Below, piece after piece: positions 33,932-44,900 of a stretch of 64,000 nt of DNA; position 1 is the first letter of the stretch; every line of letters starts with the position of its first letter. Both the position numbers and the translations under genes were made by a program. Under the pieces are notes generated by a model. The model saw only the letters and a program-made list of their open reading frames with translations. It had not been told where the DNA came from and made no database searches. The stretch lies in contig OX328096.1 of assembly GCA_946811185.2 (NCBI GenBank), forward strand, positions 42,422,252-42,486,251, in the 5' to 3' direction. This DNA comes from Hippopus hippopus. Taxonomy: Eukaryota > Mollusca > Bivalvia > Cardiida > Cardiidae.

Positions 33932-34904
33932 GAATGACTCCAAAACAAAACAAACAGGCCTACTTACTAGTTTGTGTTTGGTAACGATTTACACGATGAT
34001 TCATAGTTTGCATTTGCTTTCATGTTAATTAATTTTCAATAAAAGTCAAAAGTTAAGTCTATTTCTATGTCATACTTAAGAAAATGGGAGACTTGAACAA
34101 AATGTCATCATCCGGTAGACATTCGACGGTGTGAATGTCATGCGATTTCGGACGGTACTAATTCTCAGATACTTGTACATTATTTATGTTCTGTTTGCAA
34201 ATTTACCTGTAGTTTTGAAATCGCGATGGAGTCCATTCGCGAATAATAGCGAAAATAAAACCACCGCGAATAATACCCGATTTACAGTAACATGAAGCCC
34301 CCTTTTTCCATGACACATCTATAAATAGCAAAACCTTGACAATATGCGCTAGGTCACATGATGAGAAACATTCTGTAAAAATTTTATCCAAATCCGTCAA
34401 GAAATATAGGAGGAGTTGCATTCACAAGAAATGGAATGAAATATAACATGAAGCCCCCTTTTTCCATGACCCAGCTATAAATCGCAAAACCTTGACAATA
34501 TGAAATAGGTCACATGATGAGAAACATTCTGTGAAAATTTTATCCAAATCCGTCAAGAAATGTGGGAGGAGTTGCATTCACAAGAAATGGACGTACGTAC
34601 GGACGGACGAAGGGACGGACGGACGAAGGGACGGACGCACAGACAGACGGAGAAGATGACGCCAATATACGTCACCTCCGGCGGCGTATAAAAAGGAGAA
34701 AATGCTGGTCACCAGCATTTTCTCCTTTTTCAACAATGTTTCACCCATTCAAAAGAACTTGTGCGCATTTATACCAACTTAGAATCTGTGAACTTGTGCG
34801 CATTCATACCAACTTAGAATCTGGGGTCTGCCAATGTTTTGCATTTGGAACAGTCTGAAATTTGTTGCTTGGTATAGGGTTAAGTATCGACTGAGAATAT
34901 CCAT

Positions 34905-34914
34905 TTTATTTATT
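34905..34914 (-). terminator. Poly(A) signals for the Dok-7-like gene
   Basis: Two overlapping AATAAA hexamers on the minus strand (plus-strand TTTATTTATT), about 135 bases after the stop codon at 35046-35048. They are a plausible 3' end; cleavage is not observable here. Confidence 0.6.
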
Positions 34915-35045
34915 TTGCCTGACGAGGGTTCAAAGGTGTTGTGGGTACTCTCATAAATAACCTCGCTATGACAGTTTGTATGAGTACCCACGAAGTAGGG
35001 TTTGATGAAGTTTTACAATTGTAAGAGTAAAGGAACACTCTGCTA

Positions 35046-35947
35046 TCAGTTTTGTGAAGAATCAACAGAACTTGTACTTTGAGCCACCACAACTGCTGTA
35101 GCTGACTGTTTTCTGTCAAGCTTTACTGAGGCCCTTTCTTTAGCATTACTGGTGTGATTAGACAAAGATGATAGTCTGTCTCTTCTCTCTCGTCGTAGAC
35201 TACCGTCACGAGTTTGGGCATGCTCTTTTCTTGCCTTCTGAGCGGCCTGTGTTGCCACCATGTCAATCATAGAGTATTCAATTGGTACTGCTTCAATTGA
35301 CTTCTTTTTGGTCTGTCTAAAACTTCCCATTCTATCACTAAACGAAAGATCCATGTCTGCATAATTAATTTTTCTTGACAAAGCAGGTGCCTCAGTACAC
35401 CCAGTATCACTTAAGTCAATCTCTGCATAGTTAAGTTGGGCATCAAGTTGTTCAGGTGGAAGACGTGGAGATTCTGGCGGAGATGTGTTGATGAAATCAA
35501 GGTTCATGTAAAATGCTTTTGGTGAACCAACAGTTTCACTTCTCATACTTGTACAAATACTAACTTGCTCTGGAGACGTCATTCTAGATAACACTGGGGC
35601 TGATACATCCCCGTAATAACTCATGGCACTGCTTGTGGAGGGGTTTATCATTTCAAACGTAAACACAGAACCTGAGGCAGGAGACTGCGGTGTCGTCAGG
35701 GGGCTTGTTGTGTTACTACCTTCTGTTGTGGTCCTTCTTCTTTCCACTTTCTGGTACTCTTTCCCTGACCTTGGCCTCAGAATTGTTGAAGCTGGACTGC
35801 TGCGTACATATTCCTCACCATGACAAGTACTCTCCATAGATGACAAGGACTGGCTGTCCGTCTGATCACCACAATTACTTATGTCCACCACTAGAGTTGT
35901 TTCTAGAGTTGTTTTCTTTGTGTCATTTTTTTCATCTTCTTTAACCT
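35046..35947 (-). CDS. DOK7: Dok-7-like terminal exon, IRS/Gab-like C-terminal tyrosines
   Basis: Acceptor TTGTTATTTCTATTCACAG, phase 1, stop TGA at 35046-35048. Motifs in order: FYMNLDFINTSPPESP, LNYAEIDLSDT, INYADMDLSFSDR, then IEYSMIDMVATQAAQKARKE and a basic stretch RDGSLRRERRDRLSSLS. The NY-x-x-x-DL pair resembles NYIDLDL of IRS1. The last block resembles the Gab1 end VDYVVVDQQKTLAL. Both families use these sites for the phosphatase SHP2. Function here is inferred. Confidence 0.85.
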
Positions 35948-38900
35948 CTGTGAATAGAAATAACAATATGTCTTACACAAATAATTTACATGGAAGAAAT
36001 TCTCTACCCACTTAACCCATTACCACACAATCCCTAGTTTTTTAACGACCCTGGGATATTAGACTTTTAAAAATCATTGTAGGAAAAGGAGAAAATGCTG
36101 GTAACCAGCATCTTCTCCCTTTCCCACAATGTTTTCTGACTTTCCAGAACAATTCATATTATTTGAGCCACATTTAATTTGTTGCCTGCAAATGCTTTCA
36201 ATTTAGACCTTTCTAAAATATTATTTTGTGGTGAAGAGTTAACCCACAAATATAAATTTTTATGCCCCTGAAGAAAAAAAAAGCTTTAGAAAACCATTCA
36301 GTGAAAGAAGCAATTGTTGCCTTTTACAAGCATTTGCTACTTCTTTTCCTACAATGTTTTCCAATCCGTTGAAAAATGTATTTTTCCCTCCATACAAATA
36401 CCTAACCATTGTAAAATGTATTTGCTTTCAGTAGGTTTTCATTAGCCCTTTACCACACAATCTAAAGTTTTAACTAGTCTGGGGGGGAAGAGGCTTTTGA
36501 AAACACTGTGGGAAAAAGAGAAAATGCTGGTAACCACTATTTTCTCCTTTTCCCACAATGTTTTCTAACCTTTCAGAGAAAACTCATCATTTGAGACATG
36601 TTTAATTTGTCATCTGCAAATGGTTTCCATAAGACGAGTCTAAAAAATTTTGTTGTTTGTTGAAGAGTTAAGCCACTACAGTATTTCATTAACCCATTAC
36701 CACACAATCCCTACTTTTGACGACCCTGAGAAAGAAGCTTTCAGAAAACATTGTGGGAAAAGGAGAAAATGCTGGTAACCAGCATTATCTCCTTTTCCCA
36801 CAATGTTTTCTACCCTTCACAAAACAAATTTCAGATTTTGAGTCACTTTTATTTTATCGTCTGCAAATGCTTTCGATTTGGACAAACCTAAAATTTTGTC
36901 GTTTGGTAATGAGTTAATAATGTCTAACTGGTCAAAACTATTGCAACAGAGTAGCATTTGTCTTCTTTCCACATTTGTGCCAAATTAGAATTACAATTCT
37001 CTTTTGCAAAATAGCTGTGAATTACAAGATTTTCAGACAATGAGGTTATATGACATATCTCTGCAGCAGAAGATTTTTGATAACAGAAAGAAAACATGAA
37101 ATTATGCTTACATGTGTTCAGTTTCTTGCACACAAGAAGTTCTTTGGCCTATTGCAAAATGTGATCTTTACAGACGTATTGAATACAGAAATAAAATAGT
37201 CAGGATAGGAACAAAACAGGCAAGTTAAATTCACATTTTTTTTTCAAATCCTTTACCAAACAGTCCTGAGTTTAATGACTTAGAGCAAAGTTTTTCAATC
37301 ATTGTAGGAAAAGGAGATAATGCTGGTAACCAGCATTTTCTCCTTCTCTCCCCCCCCCCATGCTTTCTATCCTTTTAATGGCAGATCTCACCACTTGAGC
37401 CAGATCTAATTAGTTGTCTGCAAATACCGTCCATATTGATGAATCTGCAATTTTCTAGCCTGATAAAGACTTAAATTTTGAGGGCAAAACATGGTGACCT
37501 TAAACTGTGAGACTGTAAGGTATAATACACTGAAAAGACTATAAATGTTGGTGGCTGATGCATTACCTTCTGAAGGTAATGAAGTTCTTGGAATCCATAT
37601 TTTACCATTTTCATCTTCTGAAGGGGGAGTTATCCTTAATGTTGCTCTTGCTTGCTGTTTCATGAGACTTGGACTTAACACTGGGGAATCTACCTTCACT
37701 GGAACTTCACTATTATCATTAGCTATATCTAATGATTCTGGTCTTTCTTTTTTTGGTGTTGTCTTTTCAAGAACAGGAGAAAGTTTCACAGGGTAGTTCT
37801 TCATTTTCGGAGGTACAAAAGGAGGTAAAGATGAGATATGGCGGGCTATGGCATCTGCTTTTTGATCAGGTGACAGTTCTTCCAATGGCAAGGTCATTTT
37901 CATTTTTAACTCAGCAATGTTCTGTTTACCTGATTTGTCAAAATTTAAAGAATGGGTAGAATGCCAAAGTTCAATCAGTTTTTCATCATCTGTTTTACAC
38001 ATTCCTGAGTTCATATTTCCTCCCTGCACATTCAATACAGTGAACACTTTTCCTCCATGTTTATCAGAGTAAGATTTACTTGAATCACTTTCAAAATCAC
38101 ATTTCTCGTCATCATTTCTAGACTCATTATTTACAGATTCATTCTGACCTTTGAGCTCTGACTGGTCCTTATTATTCTCTAAAGAACCCATGAAAAAGTA
38201 TGAATGGCTGTCATAATTACCCCTTAGATTCTCATTTTTCTCGCTATCAGAAAGTACACACTCAGAGTGAACACTATCCTCTATTTGGCACTCACTACTG
38301 CTTGCACGAGTGGAGACAGTCCCACAACTGTTCAGTGAAGAGTTTGTAGCACCTAAATCAGACTGTTGAGACAGAATGGATATCCCTGTGGAGGAACTTG
38401 AGTTACTATTGTTCATAGCAATAAAACTTGCTCTATTGGGAAAACTTGAAGACCTATTTCGATCTTTAGGATTAAAGACTAGATCTTGCTGACTCTGGGA
38501 ACGACTATTTTCTCCTGAACTTGAAGACTCCTCTAACAAAGTTATGTTTTCCTTTATGGTAGGCTCATTAGAACCTGACAGTAAGTTCTCATGACTGTGA
38601 GATATGCTTTTTCTATCCTTTGAATTAGAATTTCTTCTTATAAGTCTAGAAAAAAAACCTCCAGATTTGGCACTAGCATTATCCATTTCAGGTTTTTCAG
38701 TGGGTGTATTTACATGTGTTGTTTTAGAGGACATCACATCATCATGTGGCAACGTAAAGTCTAGTAAGTTATCAAAAGGCATTTCTGTAGGGTTATTAGG
38801 CATTTCAGTAGAAATGTCACCAAAAGAATTATCTTTGGGTTCACTAACACTTTCAACTGTTGTTACATTTACTTGGTCCTGATAAGACTCTTCTCTTGTC

Positions 38901-41900
38901 AATGCAAGTCTTTTCTCAAGATCATTTATATAAATTTCTTCACTTTCCTCAGGTTTTGCACCCAACAAAGAAAGACCTTTCAAATGATCAATAACAGGCT
39001 TTTTGGGACACACTGTTGTCATCAAAATATAATTCTCTTCTCTAATGGGTGGTTCTCGCCTTGTCTCTCTGGGTGAGTTTCCTGCACTGACACTTACAGA
39101 CTCTGGTCTATTTGTAGATTGCTTTTTCTGGATGTTTGGTGTAACCCCTGATGCACTGAATGACCTGACATATTTAGGTTTCTGTGAGCCTAGACTACCT
39201 GTATAGATGCATGAATCACACTCTAGAGCTGGTTCAGATTTGAACTGACTGGTCATTTCCATATAGCATCCAGACTGATCCATTTGTGATGAGACATTCC
39301 CTCTCTTTGGTAAACTGACAACAGTACGGCCTGCTAACGATTCACTGAACCTTTGAGATTCTGGAAAGGATAATTTTGTATGAGTTGGTTCTTGTTCAAA
39401 ATTTCCCATGAGAAAGTAGTCCTCCTCTTGAGAAGAGATTGAAGGTTTTACAGGATTGACACCTTGTCGAGGGCTCTGATACTGGTTCCTGTGCTTGTCC
39501 AACTTTTGTACAGATAATTGCCGATCAGGTGGGCGAGGAGGAGGCGGTGGCCTTGAGGCCGGGGTAATAACCCGTTTCTGTTTGTTCTTCAACATGAGAG
39601 ATGAACCCTTTGGTGGCAGCTCAGGGGGAGGTGTCTCACATCCAGTATTCATATATATTGGTTCGTTGCTTGGGTCACCTTTCCCATTGATATTCCAATC
39701 AGAGCTGGTGATATTTCTCAGATTTTCTCTACTTCCTGGCAGTGAAACAGAAATTCTTCTATTTTCTTTATTTGCCCCATTATTATCTTTTGAACTCTCC
39801 TCACCTTTAGACTGTGACCGTCTGTGTGCAGCAGCCGATATTTTACCATTTCCATCTGGAGCAGACGTTGATACAGCAGGTATGTGGACATGATTTGTGT
39901 CCACATCTCCCATATCATATTTCTCCAAATTCACATATGGTAATGGAGCACTCATTTTAGAACGATGAGGGATCTTTTTCAATTTATTTAAAAGATTTGG
40001 ACTAAGAAGAACACTGGAAGAGTAACTCCCATGGTTCACTGGTCTACAGTATGTTCTGTCTGAAGAAATACTCAAATTGTCTAATGATCCCCTTGGCAAT
40101 GGAAATTGATCAAGTTTTAAACGGCCAGAATTCAATTTCATTGGCAGAGGAGGAGGTTTGTCTGACTTTTCATCATCTGTTTTCCTGTCTTCTTTCTGAC
40201 AAATCTGTTTAAAGATAGAAAAATAGGTAAACTTTCAATAACCTTATACTATTTTAAATCTGCAACAAAAGAAATTCCACAACATGTGCTGTTCACTCAT
40301 AGAATGATGAATATAAAAGAGTGTTAAGTCAAGGAAAATTAATTAGAACTGTCTCTATAGAGGATTTAACCCCATACCAAACAATGCTGTGTTTTAATGG
40401 CCCCAAAGAAGAAGGCTTTTGAAAACAGGTGAGCAAAAAAGTCATAGATTTTTGGAAAGTTCTTCTTCACCCCTTCAGTGTAAAAACCAAAAATATTGTG
40501 TGATGCAATTCTTCACATTTGGTGAATAATTTCACAAATTTTCCATACAATAAAATTAAAACTTTATAAGAATGCCCGACAGCCACCAGATGGACAGGCT
40601 GATTCAAGTTTACCTCCAATAAAGCCATAGTGTTTTTGCTGGATCATAATTATTTCAAATCTAAAGTTATTTTGATCAGGATTTCCGACAAAACCTGGCA
40701 CATTGCAGATACAATTTCCTAAGCCTCCTTATCTTTAGAACACTATCATGGTAGTCCGATCCTCACCCACAGTACAAGTATTTTAAGGTCAATGGCCCCT
40801 AACTCTCATGTTAAAGGGGAAGCTGCCGAGATTGGCCGAAGAGCCTTTATGAAAACGTTGATGTTACAAGATATTTACCAATGAGCTGGTGAGTCTGCGG
40901 CCCCTAACCCTCATTTTAAAAGACAGAAGCTGCCGAGATTGGCCAAATAGCCTTTACGAAAACCTCGATGTTACGCAATATTTACCGATGAGTTAGGGGT
41001 CGTAATCCTTAAGTTACCCTAAACTTGCAGTGATTTCAATTGTGTCACATTCCCTCATACACCACAAGCATTCTATATTTTCAAGAGGCTTTGAGTTATT
41101 GACAATAACAACAAACTGCTTAACTTTTTACTAAACAACAAAATTTTAGATATCCAAATTGAAAGCATTTGCAGATGACAAAAAATAACGTTATTCAAAC
41201 ATTGACATTTGTTTTAGGAAGGGTAGAAAACAATGTGGGAAAAGGAGAAAATGCTGGTAACCAGCATTTTCTCCTTTTCCTACAATGTTTTCAAAAGGCT
41301 TTTTTGTCAGGGTCATCAAAACTTAGGATTGTGTAGTAAAGGTTTAAGATTCAAAATAATAGGTCCACAGGTACCAGCCTTATAGGGTAAACACAAATAA
41401 AAGTCTACCAGACTAAGGGAAGACAGCTGGGCAATGGAAACCACAAAATGACATAAGATCCTCTAGCTTATGGCCTTTATAGCCAACTAATCAAAAGCCT
41501 GAAAATACAGATACACTTAGCACTGACCTGTAACATTTCATCTAGCAAGGACATTTCTCTCTCCAGGTCTTCTTCTGTCTGTTGGAGGCTCTGTAACACA
41601 TCTTCTTTATGATGTTCATTCATAATTCTGTCGATTTCCTCTGCTATCTGACTGGGAACCGATTGACTATATTCCCTACCTCTCTCAGCAAAGATCTTGG
41701 AACCATACCCACAAAGTGCAGGTGCACTAGATGAAATCTGCATTGGTGTAGAATTTGTGGTGATACTTTGAAGAGAGTTTTGACTGCCATGGGATGAAAA
41801 TGAATCTGATTGGCTGACAGCTGATGATGTCATGGGAACTTGATATGACATAACATTGTTGTTGAATTCAGCAGCCCAGTTTAAATAATTTTCATTGCCT

Positions 41901-44900
41901 TGCTGAGACTGTCCTTTACAATTGCGCAAGGCATCTAAATTTACATCAAATGTTCTCTGAGTATTAGAAGAGCACTTGTCATTTTGGTTGTGCACAGATT
42001 CAACTTTACGAACACGTCTTGGTGGTATATCATATATTGCCATTAGCCTCTCTTTTTCAACATTTTCTATGCTGATAAGTTTCTGTTTTTCAGCATAAGT
42101 TTTGGCACGTCTGTAGTCAGTAAAGCTAATTGAATGTCTCTTTGGGCGAGGCCATAAGTCACCATCTTGATAAATTGGTTCAGAACACAAAGATGTGTTC
42201 TGCTGGAATTTCTTGAACATACTGTCACTTATTACATTTTTTAAGGGCTCTATATGTTCACTTCCTGAAAAACATGAAAAAAAACATCTGAGCATAACCC
42301 ATTATACCAATCAAGTCATCATATAATTATGGATCTATTAAATCCATTTTGTCCAGCAACCAACTGAATCATAAGGTAGACTGGTCCTTTGACATGCAAA
42401 AAATTGAACAATCGCAAAAAGATTCGACCAAGGTCAGCCTGTGCGGACTGAGCAGGCTGACCTTGGTTGATACTTTTTGCAAATGCATTTAGACCCTTTT
42501 CACAGAGAATGGCTCATCAGTAACTCATTTCAGTTGTATATGACAGCAATAAGGTAAAATAAACATAAAGTGGAACAAAGCTGCAGAAAGGACTGACTGT
42601 TACCTTAGACAATCACCACAAAAGACGTAACTATTTTCAAGATGTAGGAAAAAGCCAGCAACTCTGAACTCAATTATTCCTTTTACAAACAATCCCAAGT
42701 TTTAACAACCCTGAGAAAGACAGCTTTTGAAAACATTGAGGGGAAAAGGAGAAACGCTCGTAGCCAGCATTTTCTCCATTTCAGATACTGTTTTCTACCA
42801 ATTCAGAGACAAGTCCCACTATTTTAGCCAGTAACTCTGTTGTTTGCTAGTCCTTTCAATTTGGACGAGTGTAAAGGTATGTTGTTTGGTTCAGAGTTAA
42901 GCTAGAATCATTATAATTTGTTGACATTGTAGTTTTAAGATATGACAGCACTACACAGCTTATGCGATTTTTCAAAATGGTCTTGATCTACACTTCCAGC
43001 GAGTGCAACATCACTTATCTTTGAAAATGATACACCCAAGTTTAACTAATCAAAACATTTTAGTATAGACTAGTCAAATTGTATCACATGCTATTTTACT
43101 CTTATTGAAATAAAAGTTGTTGACTCTTTACAAGATGACAAACTTCAGAGGCCTCTAATTGAAAGCACTTACAGACGACAAAATACCTCGGCTAAAATAC
43201 TGGGACCTTTTTTTGAATGGGTAGAGAATATTGTTGGAAATGGAGAGAATGCTACTTACCAGAAGTTTCTCCTTTCCCCTTAATGTTTTGAAAAGCTTTC
43301 TTTCTCTGGGTCATTAAAAACCAAGATTGTGAGGTAAGGAATTAACTCTTTACCACACAACAAAATTCTGGACTGGTACAAAATTAAAGCAATTGCAGAA
43401 AACAAATTAGAGGTGGCTAGAATTATGGAATTTGTTTTGGAAAGGGTAGAAAACATTGTTCAGAAAGGAGGAAATGGTAGTTATTATCAGTTTCTCCCTT
43501 TTTCACGATGTTTTCAAAGCCTTCTCCCTCAGGGTCATTAGAAGTTGGGGTTGTGTGGTAATCTTGGTGGTTATCAGCATTTTCTCCTTTTCCAACAATG
43601 TGTATAAAATCAATTTCCTCCAGGGTCATTAAAACACAGGAAAGCAAAATTAATATCCTATATCACAATTGTAATGAACAAAAGCAGTCCTTTTTTTCTC
43701 AGCGGTGAAGGTGTAGAATTTGGATACCCCAAGTTTCATCCTCATTAAAAGTGCTCCAAGTATCCTTGGAAAAGAGACTTCAGAGTTAAAGCGTAGAACT
43801 GACCCAGTCCATCTGACCCGTCACCTTGATATGACTGAAATAATGTTGAAAGCTACATAAAACACCATGCAAACAATGATTAGTAATCAATTATTGTAAA
43901 TCAGAAAGTGGCATTTACTTGTAACAAGAAACCCCACCTTTTCCCATAATGTTTTCTACATTGTTAATAATGATTATTGTCCTTTCCTTTAGTTGTGCGT
44001 CATTGTTTAGCTCTTTACCACAACAAGTGTTCCGACTAGTCCAAATTTAAAGCACTTGCAGACAATAATTCAAATGTGGCTCAATGATGGAATTTGTTTT
44101 GGATAGGGTAGAAAACATAGTGGAAAAAGGAGAAAATGCTGTTTACCAGCATTTTTCAAAACCATTCTATGTTAGGTTCGTTAAAATTCAGGATTGTGTG
44201 GTAAAGAGTTAACTCTTTACCGCACAATGCCGACTTTAAATGACCCTGGGAAAGAAGCCTTTTGAAAACATTTTGGGAAAAGAAGAAAATACTGGTCACC
44301 AGCATTTTCTCCTTTTTCCACAACATTTTCTACCCTATCAAAGAAAACTTGCATCATCTAAGCCTGATTGAAATTGTTGTTTGCAAATGCCTTCAATTTG
44401 GACAAGGCTAAACTTTTGTCGTCTCGTAAAGTGTTAATTTGTAATAGTCTTTGATACATGTAGTTCAAAATGCAGATTTTGCAGTGATGGTAATTACCAT
44501 TGCCAATACATGAAGCATCCTGCAATACCATGATGACCACTTTCAGGTCAAAGTGATTGCCCTTTTCATTACAATAGTTCTAGACTTACTTCTTTTAGAT
44601 GTCTTACGTTTGATTATTGGCGCAGTTTTACCAGCATTAGCACGCCCCATTATTTCAGAAATCTCATCTGATTGGTCTGTTTGGAGAACATGGAACCCTT
44701 GACCTGAAATGCATCACAAAATCAGGGTATTAGATTGTTCAGCTGGAATGATGAAATAATTATTGACAATGAATTGGACTTCAATCTAACTCTTCACCAC
44801 ACAACAACAATGTAGACTTGTCCAAGATGAAAGTATTTGCAGATAATTTCAATGCGGCTCAAATGATGGAATATGTCTACACTGTAATAGGGTAGAACAC

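Larger units (their letters stand above)
32611..34287 (+). mobile_element. pogo/DDE_1-like transposon remnant, TA target
   Basis: Ends CTGTAAATCACAATATTTAC and, on the minus strand, CTGTAAATCGGGTATTATTC. Both ends are flanked by TA; the interrupted host repeat AAATATAACATGAAG is restored if the element and one TA are removed. Two coding fragments of one transposase remain (32946-33224 and 33716-33931), separated by MITE pieces. It is clearly non-autonomous. Confidence 0.8.
31380..34690. mobile_element. Tandem-repeat element B (ACAAGAG ... GGCGTATA ends)
   Basis: Left end ACAAGAGTGCCGTCGTCACA then ATATACGCCGCC; right end GACGCCAATATACGTCACC then GGCGGCGTATA. The body is a tandem array of about 156 bp units marked by CCCCCTTTTTCCATGACGCA at about 31677, 31822, 32015, 32161, 32317, 32473, 34308 and 34463. 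GGACGGACGGAC-type runs occur at 31950-31985 and 34588-34650. It is interrupted by the transposon at 32611-34287. No coding capacity of its own. Confidence 0.7.
31311..34883. repeat. Family 1 MITE split by a 3.3 kb insertion
   Basis: The left part 31311-31379 (TTAACCCTGTACCAAACAAT ... AAAACATTGTGGA) and the right part 34691-34883 (AAAAGGAGAAAATGCTGG ... TTGGTATAGGGTTAA) are the two halves of one MITE, with the break inside the GTGGGAAAAGGAG stem. Confidence 0.8.

Noticed and set aside
35046..40195. Annotation as an insulin receptor substrate (IRS/chico) because of many YxxM motifs
   Set aside because: The upstream exons, joined in phase, carry PH/PTB segments (YKD..ES.KG, LAIIC, DLRRFG, GGSRCG) and a YQVP motif specific to Dok-7, so Dok-7-like with an IRS-like tail fits better.
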